Assembly: GCF_035582795.1 (NCBI RefSeq)
Contig: NC_134365.1
Span: forward strand, 40,280,135 to 40,344,134
Origin: Mycteria americana
Taxonomy: Eukaryota; Chordata; Aves; Ciconiiformes; Ciconiidae
Direction of reading: 5' to 3'
DNA: 64,000 bases
This document shows positions 1 to 18,800 of the stretch, one piece after another. A model generated the notes under the pieces. It saw only the letters and a list, made by a program, of their open reading frames with translations, searched no databases and was not told where the DNA came from. The translations under genes and the position numbers were made by a program. Every line of letters begins with the position of its first letter. The stretch's first letter is position 1.

Positions 1-737
1 TGTGGAGGTTTCAGTGTGGTGTGTTTGTGCGGGTTTTTTTGGTTTTGGTTTTTTTTTTGGACCAACGTGAGTTGACACCAACATATGACCAACATAGAGC
101 TGCCTCACTTTACAGATTAATCAATAAAGGTTTGTTTAATACAGGAAGGAATAAAATCCTGCTGTACAGCTGGAAATTCTCTTAAATGGTGCGCTTGCTT
201 GCCTTTTCATGATTATCTCATTCAGACCATAAACTCCGGGGTCAGAAACTAGATTCAGTGTATTAATTAACAAGTATGCACTTGAAGTTGCATATTCAAA
301 TAATTGTATTGCTTTTCTTGGCTTGGCACTGGGTATTGCTTTTCTATCTGTGTTTGAATTCCAGAAATGCCTCTTCCTAAAAATAGGTCTCTTAATGCTG
401 AAGTGCTCTTCCAGGGCCAGATAGGGGCACTTAGACACTTGCATTTGGGATATGGATAAGCTCTTCACTCCAGCATTCACGTGTTCACAAATTATCTCTA
501 GCTTCAATTGGTATCCAAGGACGGTCAGTGGTTTCTTTATCCACTGGATGAACTTTGTTCAGTACATCAGATATACTCTCTGCAACAGAATTCATTTTTT
601 AACTTGCTAATAGCTGCTAATTACAAAGGAAAATGCCCAGCCACCTGTAGCATCATTTGTGCCGCTGGCCGGAGTCCTCTGACGCTGGCAGAGGTGGGTT
701 GTGCTGCCTTTGCATCACTGATGTGAAATCACCCGTT
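1..737. other. Region left of the CR1; no gene recognised
   Basis: T-rich low-complexity DNA at the left edge (about 30-60), followed by unremarkable AT-rich sequence. The short open frames here match no family I know. I looked specifically for a signal-peptide or aspartic-protease propeptide exon belonging to the gene that starts at 1983 and did not find one. It may be intron of that gene or flanking DNA. Confidence 0.6.
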
Positions 738-1616
738 GGGGTGAATGGAGGTAAATCCAGTTGGCGGCCGGTCACAAGTGGTGTTCCAGGGCTCTGTGTT
801 GGGGCCAGTTCTGTTTAATATCTTTATCAATGATCTGGATGAGGGGATCGAGTGCACCCTCAGTAAGTTTGTAGATGACACCAAGCTGTGCGGGAGTGTT
901 GATCTGCTCGAGGGTAGGAAGGCTCTGCAGAGGGATCTGGACAGGCTGGATCCATGGGCCAAGGCCAGTTGTGTGAGGTTCAACAAGGCTGAGTGTCGGA
1001 TCCTGCACTTGGATCACAACAACCCCATGCAACGCTACAGGCCTGGGGAAGAGTGGCTGGAAAGCTGCCCAGCGGAAAAGGACCTGGGGGTGCTGGTCGA
1101 CAGCCAACTGAATATGAGCCAGCAGTGTGCCCAGGTGGCCAAGAAGGCCAAAAGCATCCTGGCTTGTATCAGAAATAATGTGGCCAGCAGGACTAGGGAA
1201 GTGATCGTCCCCCTGTACTTGCACAGAGAACTGGGGTTGTTTAGCCTGGAGAAAAGGAGGCTGAGGGGAGACCTTATCGCTCTCTACAACTGCCTGAAAG
1301 GAGGTTGTAGAGAGGTGGGGGTCGGTCTCTTCTCCCAAGTAACAAGTGATAGGACAAGAGGAAATGGCCTCAAGTTGCACCAGGGGAGGTTTAGACTGGG
1401 TATTAGGAAAAAATTTCTTCACTGAGAGGGTTATCAAGCATTGGAACAGGCTGCCCAGGGAAGTGGTTGAGTCGCCATCCCTGGAGGTATTTAAAAGACA
1501 TGTAGATGTGGTGCTTAGGGACATGGTTCAGTGGTGGACTTGGCAGTGCTAGGTTAACAGTTGGACTCGATGATCTTGAAGGTCTTTTCCAACCTAAATG
1601 ATTCTATGAGTCTATG
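738..1616 (+). mobile_element. CR1 LINE, 5'-truncated, internally deleted
   Basis: A chicken-repeat-1 non-LTR retrotransposon fragment in plus orientation. It encodes the C-terminal part of the CR1 reverse transcriptase: the stretch [15 protein letters not shown] is followed by the catalytic motif, here FVDD where CR1 normally has FADD, and then by the typical C-terminal block ending near [17 protein letters not shown]. The 3' end is diagnostic: GATTCTATGAGTCTATG at the terminus, preceded by the usual GGACTCGATGATCTTGAAGG. The reading frame jumps from VIVPLYLH straight to [12 protein letters not shown] near 1215-1225, which implies an internal deletion of roughly 150 bp relative to full CR1 copies. 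A frame change near 1390-1420 also breaks the ORF. The copy is non-coding today but well preserved, so relatively young. It ends about 370 bp upstream of the first visible protease exon. Confidence 0.95.
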
Positions 1617-1904
1617 GTTTCTTACTGACTTCAGCAGGGAGCTGCCTGAAAGCCCGCGTGGTTGTGTGAGACCTTTGTCTTGGGATTGACCTTGCCATCA
1701 CTGAAGTCGGTGCAAGAGGGCTTGTTGACTTCATGGGGAACCCGACTGAGCTTAAAAGGCTTTAAAAATGCTGCACTGTTATGCATGCAGCTGGAGTGAA
1801 ATCCGCTGCCCGCAGCCACTCGTGGAGCCAGACACACTTCCCTGGGGTGTGCAATTTATGTTTAGATGAAATTGCACCAAACCCCCTGAGAAAGCATTGC
1901 ATGA

Positions 1905-7919
<6,015 letters not shown>

Positions 7920-9905
7920 GTCGTAGTAGCATTTATGCTGCGTTAGCCCGAATGTTAATGTAATGATCTTCAACGCACATGTGAAGAAGGGCTTTAACTG
8001 AAACTCTGGACCTAAATGCAGTCGTGTTTGGGCTTTGTGGTGATCCTTGTCCCAAATTATATAGTTTGGTTCAATCTCTGTATGTTTACAACTGAGAAAC
8101 AATTTTTCCTGAATAACTGATGGACACCACAGCTCTCAGGATGAAGTGAAATCAGCTCAGCACTCAGATTTGTGGAAGAGCAGGAAGGATAAAAATGCTG
8201 AACAGTGCCAGGCTGACAAGATAGCAGTTACAAGCGGGGGAAAGTAATCCCAGTCTGGTCTGGTCTGGGTACCCTTTTTTCTTCTCGTGTGCTAGTTTCC
8301 ACCTCATTTCTTACGGCTTTCCTTTTCCTCACTATTTTTCACAGTTGGGGTTTTGTCCAACCTAATTTCCTTAGTGCCATGTAAATTCTCTTTAGATGGA
8401 CTTGCTCCAACCAGTTTACATAAAGGGGAATTTGACTGATGCCTGTGTGGCCACTACTTTCCACTACTGTTCCTTGCACACAATTTCCTGCTCCTTACGC
8501 CATCTCTCAAACCTGCTCTTCCCCTTGGGTTCATTCTCGCTTGACATTTTTTCCCTCTTTTGGGCCTCGGTGTTTAATGTCCGTGTCTTAGGTCAGATGC
8601 TGCTTTTAGTGTCTGACACCTCTGCCCCTTGGCAGTGCGGGCAGCTGGGAGCAGCATCTATTCGCATTACAAAAACCAGACTGCAACCCTCGCAAAGGGA
8701 GCTGCAAAGGGATGCTGCGGTGTCGCTCCACCTCAGATGAGTTACGAGACCAATGCACCAGCACTAGACATCTACTGGCCCTTCCTCAGCCACTTCTTGG
8801 CAGCAGCGGCAGCAGCTTCAGCGCTGGCAGAGGTGTGAAACAGCCACAGGTAGCTGCGCTGGTTCGGCAAAAGAAGACTCACCTAAATTATACCCATTGG
8901 AGTATTTGTTTGGATTGCTAAAGCTGATACTGCCCCCGTACACATGAATAAAACTTAACCAAGCAAAATCTGCTTAGGACGTAGCGCTGGTTCAGTTTCG
9001 TTTTATGTTTTCTTACAGCAGTTTCTGCGTGGTGAAGATGGGGAGGAGAGGGTGCAACAGTGATTGAAAATCCAGGTTGCTCTGCGGCCTGGAGGGGAGA
9101 GATGGGACGTGGTGGGGTGTTGGGGCTGCTTATGTCTCCCCAAAGCCAAAAAATGCCTGCAGCCCCAGCCCCGGGCACTGGGCACCTCCCAGGCCGGGCA
9201 GGGCCGGGGGCAGCTGGAGACGGGCCCCGCTGCGGCATTGCTGGGGCAGGGGCTGGTGGCCCCGGGGGACTTGCTGCTGCCGCCTGCCTGGATGTGCTTA
9301 ACACAGACCAAACGCAACATCCATTACTGGCCTCCGCAGCCCCTTAGATTTTGAGGCTTCATTTGTAAGACTCAGTAAGTATTACTAAAGCGAGACGGTT
9401 TGCCTGTAGGTCTCTCTGAAATACTGGTGTTGCCTGCCAGTATGAAATACTCCCTCTCTCCGGTGCACATTTTCACAACCCTCTATTTGCAGCCGCAATG
9501 TGTTACGCATTTGGCATCCAGGCTATCAGCTTCTAGCAAGGGGGGCTCTGCTGCCAGTTGTCCCTTTTTGCAGGCATGATTGAGCTGTATGAAGTTACCA
9601 CGTATTTCAGGCCAGTCTTGCCTTGTTTTCCCTTTGTCCGTATCACTCGTAAAGAACAGAGTGACCATGAGCTAACTTATTTGTCTAGAAAATGTCATTT
9701 GTTTGGTTGTGAACCAAGACAAACAAACATCTATAAAGCCTGATCACTCATTTAACAGCAGTGGGGTATTTTTGTTTTCCGCTTTGCAGCAGACTTAACA
9801 CTCTGGTACATTTCCATTATTTCTAAAATACATATATATTCCTCAGACATGAGCTTGCAGTCAGAGTTAGAGATCTGTTATTTATGACAGAGGATTTTAA
9901 GGGTG
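7920..9905. other. Protease 3' flank and intergenic DNA, with a candidate polyadenylation signal
   Basis: The first canonical AATAAA downstream of the protease stop is at 8947-8952, followed by T/G-rich sequence, so a 3'UTR of about 1 kb is possible. A GC-rich patch occupies about 9100-9300; its open frames look like base-composition artefacts. No gene was seen here. Confidence 0.5.
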
Positions 9906-11052
9906 TGTGGTGGGTTGACCCTGGCTGGACGCCAGGTGCCCACCAAGCCGCTCTACCACTGCCCTCCGCAGCTGGACAGGGGAGAGAAAATAGAACGAAA
10001 GGCTCGTGGGTCGAGGTCAGGACAGGGACATCACCCAGCAATTACCGTCACGGGCAAAACAGACTCGACTTGGGGAAAGGAGTTTAATTTATTACCAGTC
10101 AAATCAGGTAAGGTAATGAGAAAATAAAAACTAAATCTTAAAAACACCTTCCCCCCACCCCTCCCTTCTCCCCAGGCTTAACTTTACTCCTGATTTTCTC
10201 TACCTCCTCCCCCCGGGCAGCGCAGGGGGACGGGGAATGGGGGTTGTGGTCAGTTCATCACACGTTGTCCCTGCTGCTCCTTCCTCCTCAGGGGGAGGAC
10301 TCCTCACACTCCTCCCCTGCTCCAGCGTGGGGTCCCTCCCACAGGAGACAGTCCTCCATGAACTTCTCCAGCGTGAGTCCTTCCCACAGGCTGCAGTTCT
10401 TCATGAACTGCTCCAGCGTGGGTCCCTTCCATGGGGTGCAGTCCTTCAGGAACAGACTGCTCCAGCATGGGTGCCCCATGGGGTCACAAGTCCTGCCAGC
10501 AAACCTGCTCCAGCGTGGGCTCCTCTCTCCACGGGGCCACAGGTCCTGCCAGGAGCCTGCTCAAGTGTGGGCTTCCCATGGGGTCACAGCCTCCTTCAGG
10601 CATCCACCTGCTCTGGTGTGGGGTCCTCCATGGGCTGCAGGTGGATATCTGCTCCACCATGGACCTCCATGGGCTGCAGGGGGACAGCCTGCCTCACCGT
10701 GGTCTTCACCACGGGCTGCAGGGGAATCTCTGCTCCGGCGCCTGGAGCACCTCCTGCCCCTCCTTCTTCACTGACCTTGGTGTCTGCAGGGTTGTTTCTC
10801 TCACATATTCTCACTCCTCTCTTCTGGCTGCTATTCTTCTGCAGCAGTTTCTCCCCCCCTTCTTAAACATGTTATCATCACAGATGTGCTACCACCATCG
10901 CTGATGGGCTTGGCCTTGACCAGCGGCGGGTCTGTCTTGGAGCCAGCTGGCATTGGCTCTGTCAGACATAGGGGAAGCTTCTAGCAGCTTCTCACAGAAG
11001 CCACCCCTGTAGCCTCCCTGCTACCAAAACCTTGCCATGCAAACCCAATACA
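9906..11052 (-). mobile_element. Solo LTR of an avian endogenous retrovirus (ERVL-like), inverted
   Basis: Read on the minus strand, the element begins TGTATTGGGTTTGC and ends GTCAACCCACCACA, giving proper 5'-TG...CA-3' ends and a length of about 1147 bp. A polyadenylation signal AATAAA on the minus strand (10093-10088) lies about 180 bp from its 3' end, as expected near an R region. The flanks are GGGTG (9901-9905) and GAGTG (11053-11057), a probable 5-bp target duplication with one substitution. No gag/pol/env-like coding lies beside it, so it is a solo LTR. I recognise the sequence as a repeat widespread in bird genomes, but family assignment is from memory. The internal part (10320-10650) is built of degenerate ~48-bp repeats. 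Confidence 0.85.
10320..10650. repeat. Degenerate ~48-bp tandem repeats inside the LTR
   Basis: The phrase CTCCAGCGTGGG, exact or with a few changes, starts at 10320, 10366, 10411, 10460, 10508, 10560 and 10611, spaced 45-52 bp. Each is followed by a variant of TCCCTTCCATGGGG. This is a tandem array of diverged units within the LTR. Confidence 0.85.
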
Positions 11053-14000
11053 GAGTGGTGGGACGCATTGCTACACCCGGTTGGTCCCTGCACCGACATC
11101 TCAGAGCTATGAATTCCAGCGCAGAGCGTGAACACATCCTAGAAATAGGTGGAAAGTCAGGCAGTGTGTGCAGGGACCGGCCCTCTCTTTGTTCTGATAT
11201 ACCTCATCCTGCTCAAGATTAACACCATTTGATGGGAGCAAGCTGCTGCTCTGACCTATTTGTCTATCCTAGCCCTATTCTCTCCTCAGTCTTTTCCAGC
11301 TTTGCCAACTTCTGTAGGTCTGCCTTGCTGTTCCTGGTAGACATCAAGTTGACTTGCATGGTAGGTCGAACCTTTGCCAGAAGTGCTTCTTGACAGTTCA
11401 ATACAGTCAAGACGACTGTGTTTCTCAAAATCCCTTTATTCATGCAATAATTTTACATTGTTTATACCGGTGAACATGAATTGTAAATTGTTGCGTTTGC
11501 TAAAATAGTCCATGTACCATGCTAAGGCAAATAGTTTACTGAGAGAAGTGCCTAAGAGAGCACATAATCCTCAAAGATAATTTAATACAAATCAGAGCCC
11601 ACAGATGTTTGCAAAAGTGAGATAACAGACTAAATGAGGAGAGGAAATTTTTCTGATAACTCATCCCAGCACTAGCTTCTTTACAAGCAACAAACAGAAT
11701 ATTATAGCTAACACGAAGCTGGCCTGCTATGTGTGAAATGCTATTTGTGTATTGCAGATTACACTGTGGGACTTCAGAGCTATCATTCCTAATTTAACAT
11801 GCATCTACATGCCTAATAGACACCTCTGTGGGACTTAACTGAAGCTTTTATCTACCTAATGGCTACTGTGTGGCCACCCTTAGCCTCCATCGAAGAATGA
11901 ACACAGTTACTGGGCCAGGGAGTGCTGGCAGTGAGTGGGAGAGGTAACAAAATCATTGCTCATGAGATGCATAATGTCCTGGTGGAAAGCAGCAGTGTGC
12001 ATCCTAGGTAGCGGCCAGGCTGAGAAGAAGATGATGGAAGATGGGCAGAGCTGGACAATGAGAAGCTGGGAAGGCTTCTTCAGGCTTAGCAGTACCAGGA
12101 TGACACATGCTGATGTCTGGGTTGGGGAGGATGAGCACTTGGCTCCAACATCTTAAGCCCTGGTGGAAGCCGTGTGAAGGAGGAGTGTGAGGAGGTGCGA
12201 TGGGACCGGACCATCAGTGCGGATTCGTAGTGGACACTTTACAGTCACCTCTAATTTCTGGCTTAAATTCCCTTACAGAGAGAAGCACAGTTCCTCAAGC
12301 TTATGTACTGTGAGGAGAGAGCTAGATAATAGGCCAGACTTTCTCCATAGCTGCTGAAAACCCTTCCTATACATGTGCAGCTGGGAGTACGGCCAAACTC
12401 CCCCGAAACTTGTAGTGCTCTCCTGTCTTTAATGAACGCTATGGAGGAGTGCTTCAGGCTCCCAAGGAGAGCAACAGCAGGTACTTTATCTTTGGGTCAG
12501 GCTGTGTGACTGGAGCTGTCTGGGTATCCTTAAAACTTCTCATTTATACTATTAATTTGCCATTCGTTAAAGTTAAGCTCATTGCTAATTGGAGTTCCTT
12601 CACAGTTGCAGATGCAATTAAATTGAGAAAATATTGAATTGAAAAGTGTGGCTTCAGCTAAAAGAAGAAATAGGGAATAAGGAAGAAAGAGGGAATGCTG
12701 GAGGAAAATCTTTTTTTCTCTGTTGATGTAGGGAAGGGAAAACTATGTGTTTCCAGCATTGTCACAGGCCAAGAGAGTCCTCTTCCCCAGGGACAGGCAG
12801 CAGTCTGGGGCTCTGATGACTGAAAAGCTAGAGGATGCTGCCATAAGCTGGGTATTGCCTAGTAAGGGCCATCCAGAAAATAGGACTGCTAGGCTAAGGT
12901 GCTGTTTATTTCAATATAATTTTACTTTGTTGGGGTCCTCCTTGTGTTGGTCAAACCTGAACATAGCAACTTGATTTGCCTGAGGACTTGTGAAATGGCA
13001 AGGGTGAGGTTGCACCAGAACACCTTACTCCAAAACTGTGACCAAACCTCACTACCCCGCTGCTGTCAGACACCGGCGTCATCTCACCTCACAGTGTGAA
13101 GAAGTGCCTCCGCAGGTGCCTGGGAAATCTGTGCTTGGCTTTTCTGCATACGTGAAATTCCCATAATATGAGTTTAAACAGCTATTCCTTGGGCTAAGTG
13201 TTCTCTGCTTCCTAAACCGATGGGGATACATGTGCTTTTGTCTAGTGTCTTTGAAGGATTTGAAAGGGTGGCACTGCTCAGACCATGTCTAATGCACACC
13301 AACAGGAGCTGATTTCCAGACTGAAACAAAGCTGGAAGAAGTAGAAGTGGGGAGGGCAGCTGATTTTTTTTCAAAGGCTACCCGGGTGACATAGCAGAGT
13401 CCTGCTGTATGTGATAGCCTACTGGAAGGGCTCCTCACCGAAGCTGTTGGCCAGAGAAGCAGGAGCAGGCAGGTCTGTTCATTCCCTTCCCAGCTTCAGG
13501 GGGCCCTGAAGACTCCCAGGAGCCACTGGTGCTACCAGTTACCCTGGTAGAGATGCTGGTTTGTTGTCTGAAGTGCAGCCTTCTGAGCAAGAGAGCTGGG
13601 TGGACCTGCCGTCCATACAGTCCATGCCACTTGCTGGCTGTTGCAGCCCTATCATTTTCTGTGTCTCCCCCCTCTCTGTTCTTCCCAGCCCCTGAGCTAC
13701 CTGGTCTCTCCCTTGTCTAGGGAGATCATTTACTTGGATATTCACTCGTGGGGGAATGCCAGCATCATGCTCTGGACTGCATTCATGTAGATGTGGGTGA
13801 CAGCTCAAAATGAAGAGGTGCCGCTGCTTTCAGAGCCTGCTTTGAGACTTCTTGCAGGAGCGGCAGCTGAAAGGTCAGGTTGCTACCAGAAGGTGTAGGG
13901 AGGTGGTTTGGCCACCCCTGGAGCTGCAGGAGCCACATAATGCTGGCTTGGGTTTCGGTTAATGGAGAATGTGTGTGGTATATCTGGGCAGCACAGGAAC

Positions 14001-14334
14001 AGGGGAGGGGGGAAGGAAGCGGAGAGCAATTTTTGCTAGCAGTCCCGGGCCATTTGGTTGTCTCCCTGGGATGACTGCAGCCTCTGTGCTTCCAGCTGAA
14101 GATCTCTGCAAGAGTGGAGCCCTAAGCTCAGTTGCCCCTGCAGCTCCATCACCTCTTGAGAGAGTGCCACAGCCCTTTCATCACCAGGGAGGCCACCTGG
14201 GAATGGCATTTTGCAGTAAGCAGCTGCTAGGTACACCACATACATGCTCCAAGGAGCAGAGACCAAGGCTCAGACCTCCCATGCCCAGCTCATCAGCAGT
14301 TTTGCCTCTTCCATTTTTCTTAATGAAGTTAAAC
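11053..14334. other. Intergenic DNA between convergent protease and BEST3
   Basis: No recognisable gene or RNA. Open frames of 60-120 codons lack family motifs and splice context. BEST3's 3'UTR, transcribed on the minus strand, should end at or near the right border of this stretch. Confidence 0.6.
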
Positions 14335-14350
14335 ATTTAATCCTTTTATT
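14335..14350 (-). terminator. Candidate BEST3 polyadenylation signals
   Basis: On the minus strand, AATAAA (14350-14345) and ATTAAA (14340-14335) lie about 610 nt downstream of the BEST3 stop codon. They are the first good hexamers seen after the stop; use is inferred, not shown. Confidence 0.45.
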
Positions 14351-14956
14351 TTTCTACTCTGTAGTAGCATAGCTTCAGCAGGAGCAGGGCAGGCTCTTGC
14401 CCCACACAAGCGAGGAGCCTGAATTTTCAAGCATTCCTCCAGGCAGTGAGAGATGGTGGGTTGAATCTCTCCAGGCTGAGAAGGGAATTGAGCCCACACG
14501 GCCCCTTCTAGCCACTTGAGTAGGAACCAAAACTGTTGGTGGGTCTTACAAGGATATCATGGACCTTAATCTGAAGGAGCAGCCAAAGATAGCAGTGTTT
14601 AGGGTGGATCCAAAGTGGACAGAGCCACCTCCGCTCTTCTGATAACCTTAGTGTTTCCTTTAGGTGAGCCTACACAGCTTGCTGCCATGTGCACTGGCTG
14701 GTTTGCATCCACTCCTGAGGCTCCCAGTTCTCCCCATAAATGTTTTCTCCACAGGGTCACAGATTTCAAGCCAGTGACCAAGCCACTTAAAGCATGTCAC
14801 CACAATGCCTCCTACTTGGATGCCCAAATCCTCTGTTGGATCTTGCTCAGGACTTGTCTGAGCATCGTGTCTGCCTTTCTTCACTTTCAGCAAATCTGTG
14901 TGAGAACCACTTTCAAGAGAAGACAGGGAGTTCAGTGAGACCCAGGTGAAGCACGG

Positions 14957-15863
14957 TCAAAGTTTTCTTTCACTTTTCTCATTAGAAAATTCTACTATGG
15001 CTGTTTCTTTAGTATCCAGGTTTTCCCATAAGTGCTGCATCTCAAACGTCTCTGGAGCAGCAGCAGAAGTAACATTTTTTCCATCACTCAATGTCCTTTG
15101 TTGTGAAGTTGTCCCAGAATCTGTTAAAGGCGGTGCAGCGTTGGCATTTGACACTGTACTGTGACTGTGGAAGCTTGGTAAACTCCATCGCTGAAGGTTT
15201 CTTTCATAATCTTTTATGAAACCAGCTATGTCACTACCGTGGGGTTCATGTTTGGGCTCCCCTATGACAGTAGGAAGTGACTGATGCACCTCAGAGCCTG
15301 AGATGCGTGTAGTCATTTCTGGGGGGAAAAAAGGATGGTCCTGAAGAGTCACATTTGCCTCAGTTAGGCTCCTTTGGAGCTTCTCTTCTGGCATGCTTGC
15401 GGTGTGCTCTGTTTGCAGATCTGGTTTGCCCAGCACATCAGGTGCTTTCTCCTTGGCTTCAGAGATGATGACCTCAGGAATTGGTTTGTTTGTCTCGGAT
15501 GAAGTGTCACTGTCACCAAACTGTGCCTCGTTCCTTGAGGTTTCAGTTATGGGTCCTAGATCTCTGCTACTATGAAGTCTGTTACTTCTGTCAACTCCTT
15601 CATGTTTCTTCTTGAAGCTTGAGGTAGAGTGTCTCCCTCTTGTGTGCATTTCTTGCAACCGTCTGATGTGCCCCTTTTCATCTGCTGGGAAAAACACGGA
15701 ATTCTCACTCGTCTGCCGACTGTAGCGCCGGTGAGCTGGGGACGAAGGGCCCTCATGGACACTGAGAAATCTCTTGACTCTTCTCAGCACTGAATGTTGT
15801 CTTCGGTGTTTCTCCTCTTCCCAGGGCCACTCTTCCCCATAGAGGAATTCAGTATCAGCCAGC
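14957..15863 (-). CDS. BEST3: BEST3 last exon, cytoplasmic tail
   Basis: The acceptor is TTTGGCAG (AG at 15865-15864). It encodes residues 367-668: an acidic linker ([14 protein letters not shown]), the basic RRVKRFLS motif, then a long disordered-looking Ser/Thr/Pro/Glu-rich tail and the conserved end ENLDTKET. The stop TGA is at 14959-14957. One open exon of 907 nt with no breaks. Confidence 0.96.
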
Positions 15864-18800
15864 CTGCCAAATAAAGCCAGGTAGTACGTGTCACATATAG
15901 GAAGCATGCGGTCTACATGCACATATATCCCGCTGTCTCAGCAAGAAGACATAGGAACCAAGGCCCTAATGTGTCCCCAAGGAAGAGCACGGAAGGGGTG
16001 AAAAAGGGGTCAGGGCACCAGGCAATAGTGCCTGTGCCTCTGGACCAGCTGGATCACCCGGAAAGCTCTCCATGTCCAGATGTCTCTTCTCCTGAGGACC
16101 AGACTGGGAGGGCATCCAGCCAGGCACCTGGCCCCATTTCATACTTGGGCTGCAGCCCTCTGTGGCAGCTCCCCTTAAGCTTGTGCTTAGGGTGAGGCAA
16201 AGAGGAGAAAAACACCCTGCTCAGTGCTGTAGATGCTTTTTCAGGAGAATCCTTCGGGCAAAAATACCAACAGCGAAAAAGCTACTCCCAGAAGCAGAGT
16301 GTGACCGTTTCAAAAAATGTTGGAATTACTCAGATGGCCAAATCTCACTTAGGTCTGGGGCATGACAGTGCGTCTGAAAGTCCCACCTGTACCCGGTACT
16401 CTTCTCCTGCCCAGCCTCGGTGGTTCATGAGAACAACTCTTGCTTCGTCCGCCAGGCAATTCAGTATGTGTTACTGACTCAGTGCACCCCAGAAGACAAG
16501 TCAAATTGCCCCGGTTACCTGTCCTAAGGGCAAGGACGGCAAAGGGGCTCGGGCGAAATCTGAGGTGAGGAGCTACATGGAGGCTACACTATCCTGGAGG
16601 GACAGAGGAGTTTCATCCAGCATTTGTGAAAATGTTGGCTTGAGGGGACTGGAGAAGACTTTGGATTTGGGCTCAAGTTTTATGTATTTGCTTTGGACTT
16701 GGGTGAATCTTTAGACCTTGTTTTTGAAGTCTGCATAAGAACTATCCAGTTTTTTTAGCGAGATGAACAGAGAAACAGTTCAGAGGAGAAAATAATTAAT
16801 AAAAAAGTCAACACATCAGAACTGTTTGCATTTCACAGGGGCTAACATGGAGCTATTTTTCATTCACTCCCCCCTTCATTTTTTGTGTGAAGTGCTTCTT
16901 ACTAAAAAATTGTTTGCAGACTTAACAATGTGTCTTCTTTTCTTCACCATTTCTTTCCTCTAGCAATCGCAGTAAAATAAATTATATTTTATGGGGTTTT
17001 CTTCTTTACTATTTTACTTTCTTCTTTACTATTTTACTTTCTTCTTTACTTTTCTTTCTGCCATTTTATAGTTTTTCCGGAGGGAAATAAATTCTGAAAA
17101 GGCTGTGTGCGATAAAAGGAACTCATATAAACCACTGTTCTTTGTACTAGAATGCATGCAAAAATTGAAAAATAAAAGGAATAAAAATGAGAAAAAAACA
17201 ATTTCCAGGCAAAATGAAGCAAAAAATTAAGCATATTTTATTTTTATAAAGGCTGGAAATTTTTGGAAAAATTGAAAACTTCTTGAGATAAGTTTTAAAG
17301 TTAAAAAAATGGCTACTATAAAGTTTTAAAAAAGATTTTCAGATAAAAATGTCTACTTGCCCTGGTATTTGTTCAGGCATGGTGGTATTTACACTTACTG
17401 ACCTGTTCTATATCACAGCATGTCACGAGTGTTTAAACTCAACAGCTTCTAAGCTGACCGGCCTGTCACTGATTTCTCATATAGGTCCTGACAACATGGG
17501 GCAATCCTATATCCTCTCTATGTTTCTTCATAAGGATGGTTCTTGTGTTGATCTCTGCAAATAACTCCTCATCTTTCTCTGTTCACAAAATCTGATCACT
17601 CCAACTTCCATGCCTAGATTATTAGCCAATGACAAGTCATACAATGTTTAAGATCATTTCTTGTTTATCTTCACAAAAATCTGGACTGATTTTAGCCATC
17701 ATCTGCTAACAAAACAAGCAAAGGAATAGCTATTTTGCTGACTGGGGGGGTGTATGAAGAAGCTGTAGTAAATAAAAAAATATTAAGAAAAGTCAGTTGT
17801 TATCTTCAGGTGCCATCTTGTGCTCAGAAACTATCAACAAACCCTCCCTGCAAACATACTCTATTTATTAATTACACAATTTAATCTATGGGTGCATAGT
17901 TCGTATGAGCACATGGATCACTGGAGGCATCATCCTACCAACACCAGCCTAACATCATTTCCCATCTCCATCTTCCCCGTTCACAGTATCGTCACAGCTC
18001 ACAGCCCTGCCCTGACTGTCCATCAATCAATGTGCGCTGTAGGGGTGGTGATCTTTCTGATGGCATTAAGGACCCTTAGTGCCACTCACCCCATTTCAAT
18101 AGTCGATCCAAGAAATGAAGGAATACAGTAATCAGCAGCTGCTTTTGTGTAGGGCGGCCGGGCAGAGGAATCGTTCCAGTAAATATCTTTCTCCATCCTT
18201 GGTAAGTTCATGTGCATCTCGTCCACCGCCAGAAGTGAGACCTTAGATTTTTTTGGTATAAATCATGTCACTTTAACATAGCACAGTATACAAAATAATC
18301 TGACCTCCCTGGGTCTACATTTCTTTCAGAAATCCTTTAAAGTAAGCTATGTATGCTGGCCTAGGCATTGGGAAGAGACTCAGTATTATAAAATAGACCC
18401 CCTATACCCTCCTATACTCATGCAAGCATAAATTTTCTTGTAACTTGAGTCTTCTATGCTGCAAAGATATTTGCGTCAGATTGACGTCCTTTCCTCATGC
18501 ATGGTGTAGTTAAATGGACCTGTGATCCTCCACGTGCTATGGGAAGTCTGTGTAGAGTATTAGTTGTGCTCCTTAAAATGTCCAGAGGTTGAGAAGCTTT
18601 CTGATGGGCTTCGTCCACATTTTAAGACATTCAGAACCAAGTATGTGACCATCCTGTTCTAGGGCCTTCCAATATGTTTTATACAAAGGGCTCTGAGGCA
18701 CTGTAGCACGAGTAGCCTGAAGTGCTGTTAAGCCAGAGAGCATCTTTGGCAGCGTGAAGGCCTTTCCCACGTACCTGCTGCATTGCTTAACCTGCATTGC

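Noticed and set aside
745-1552. Reverse-transcriptase-like ORFs as a host gene
   Set aside because: They are the decayed C-terminus of CR1: truncated, internally deleted and frame-broken.
10237-10866. 209-codon open frame on the plus strand
   Set aside because: It lies wholly inside the inverted solo LTR and its low-complexity protein follows from the ~48-bp repeats; antisense to the element and with no family motif.
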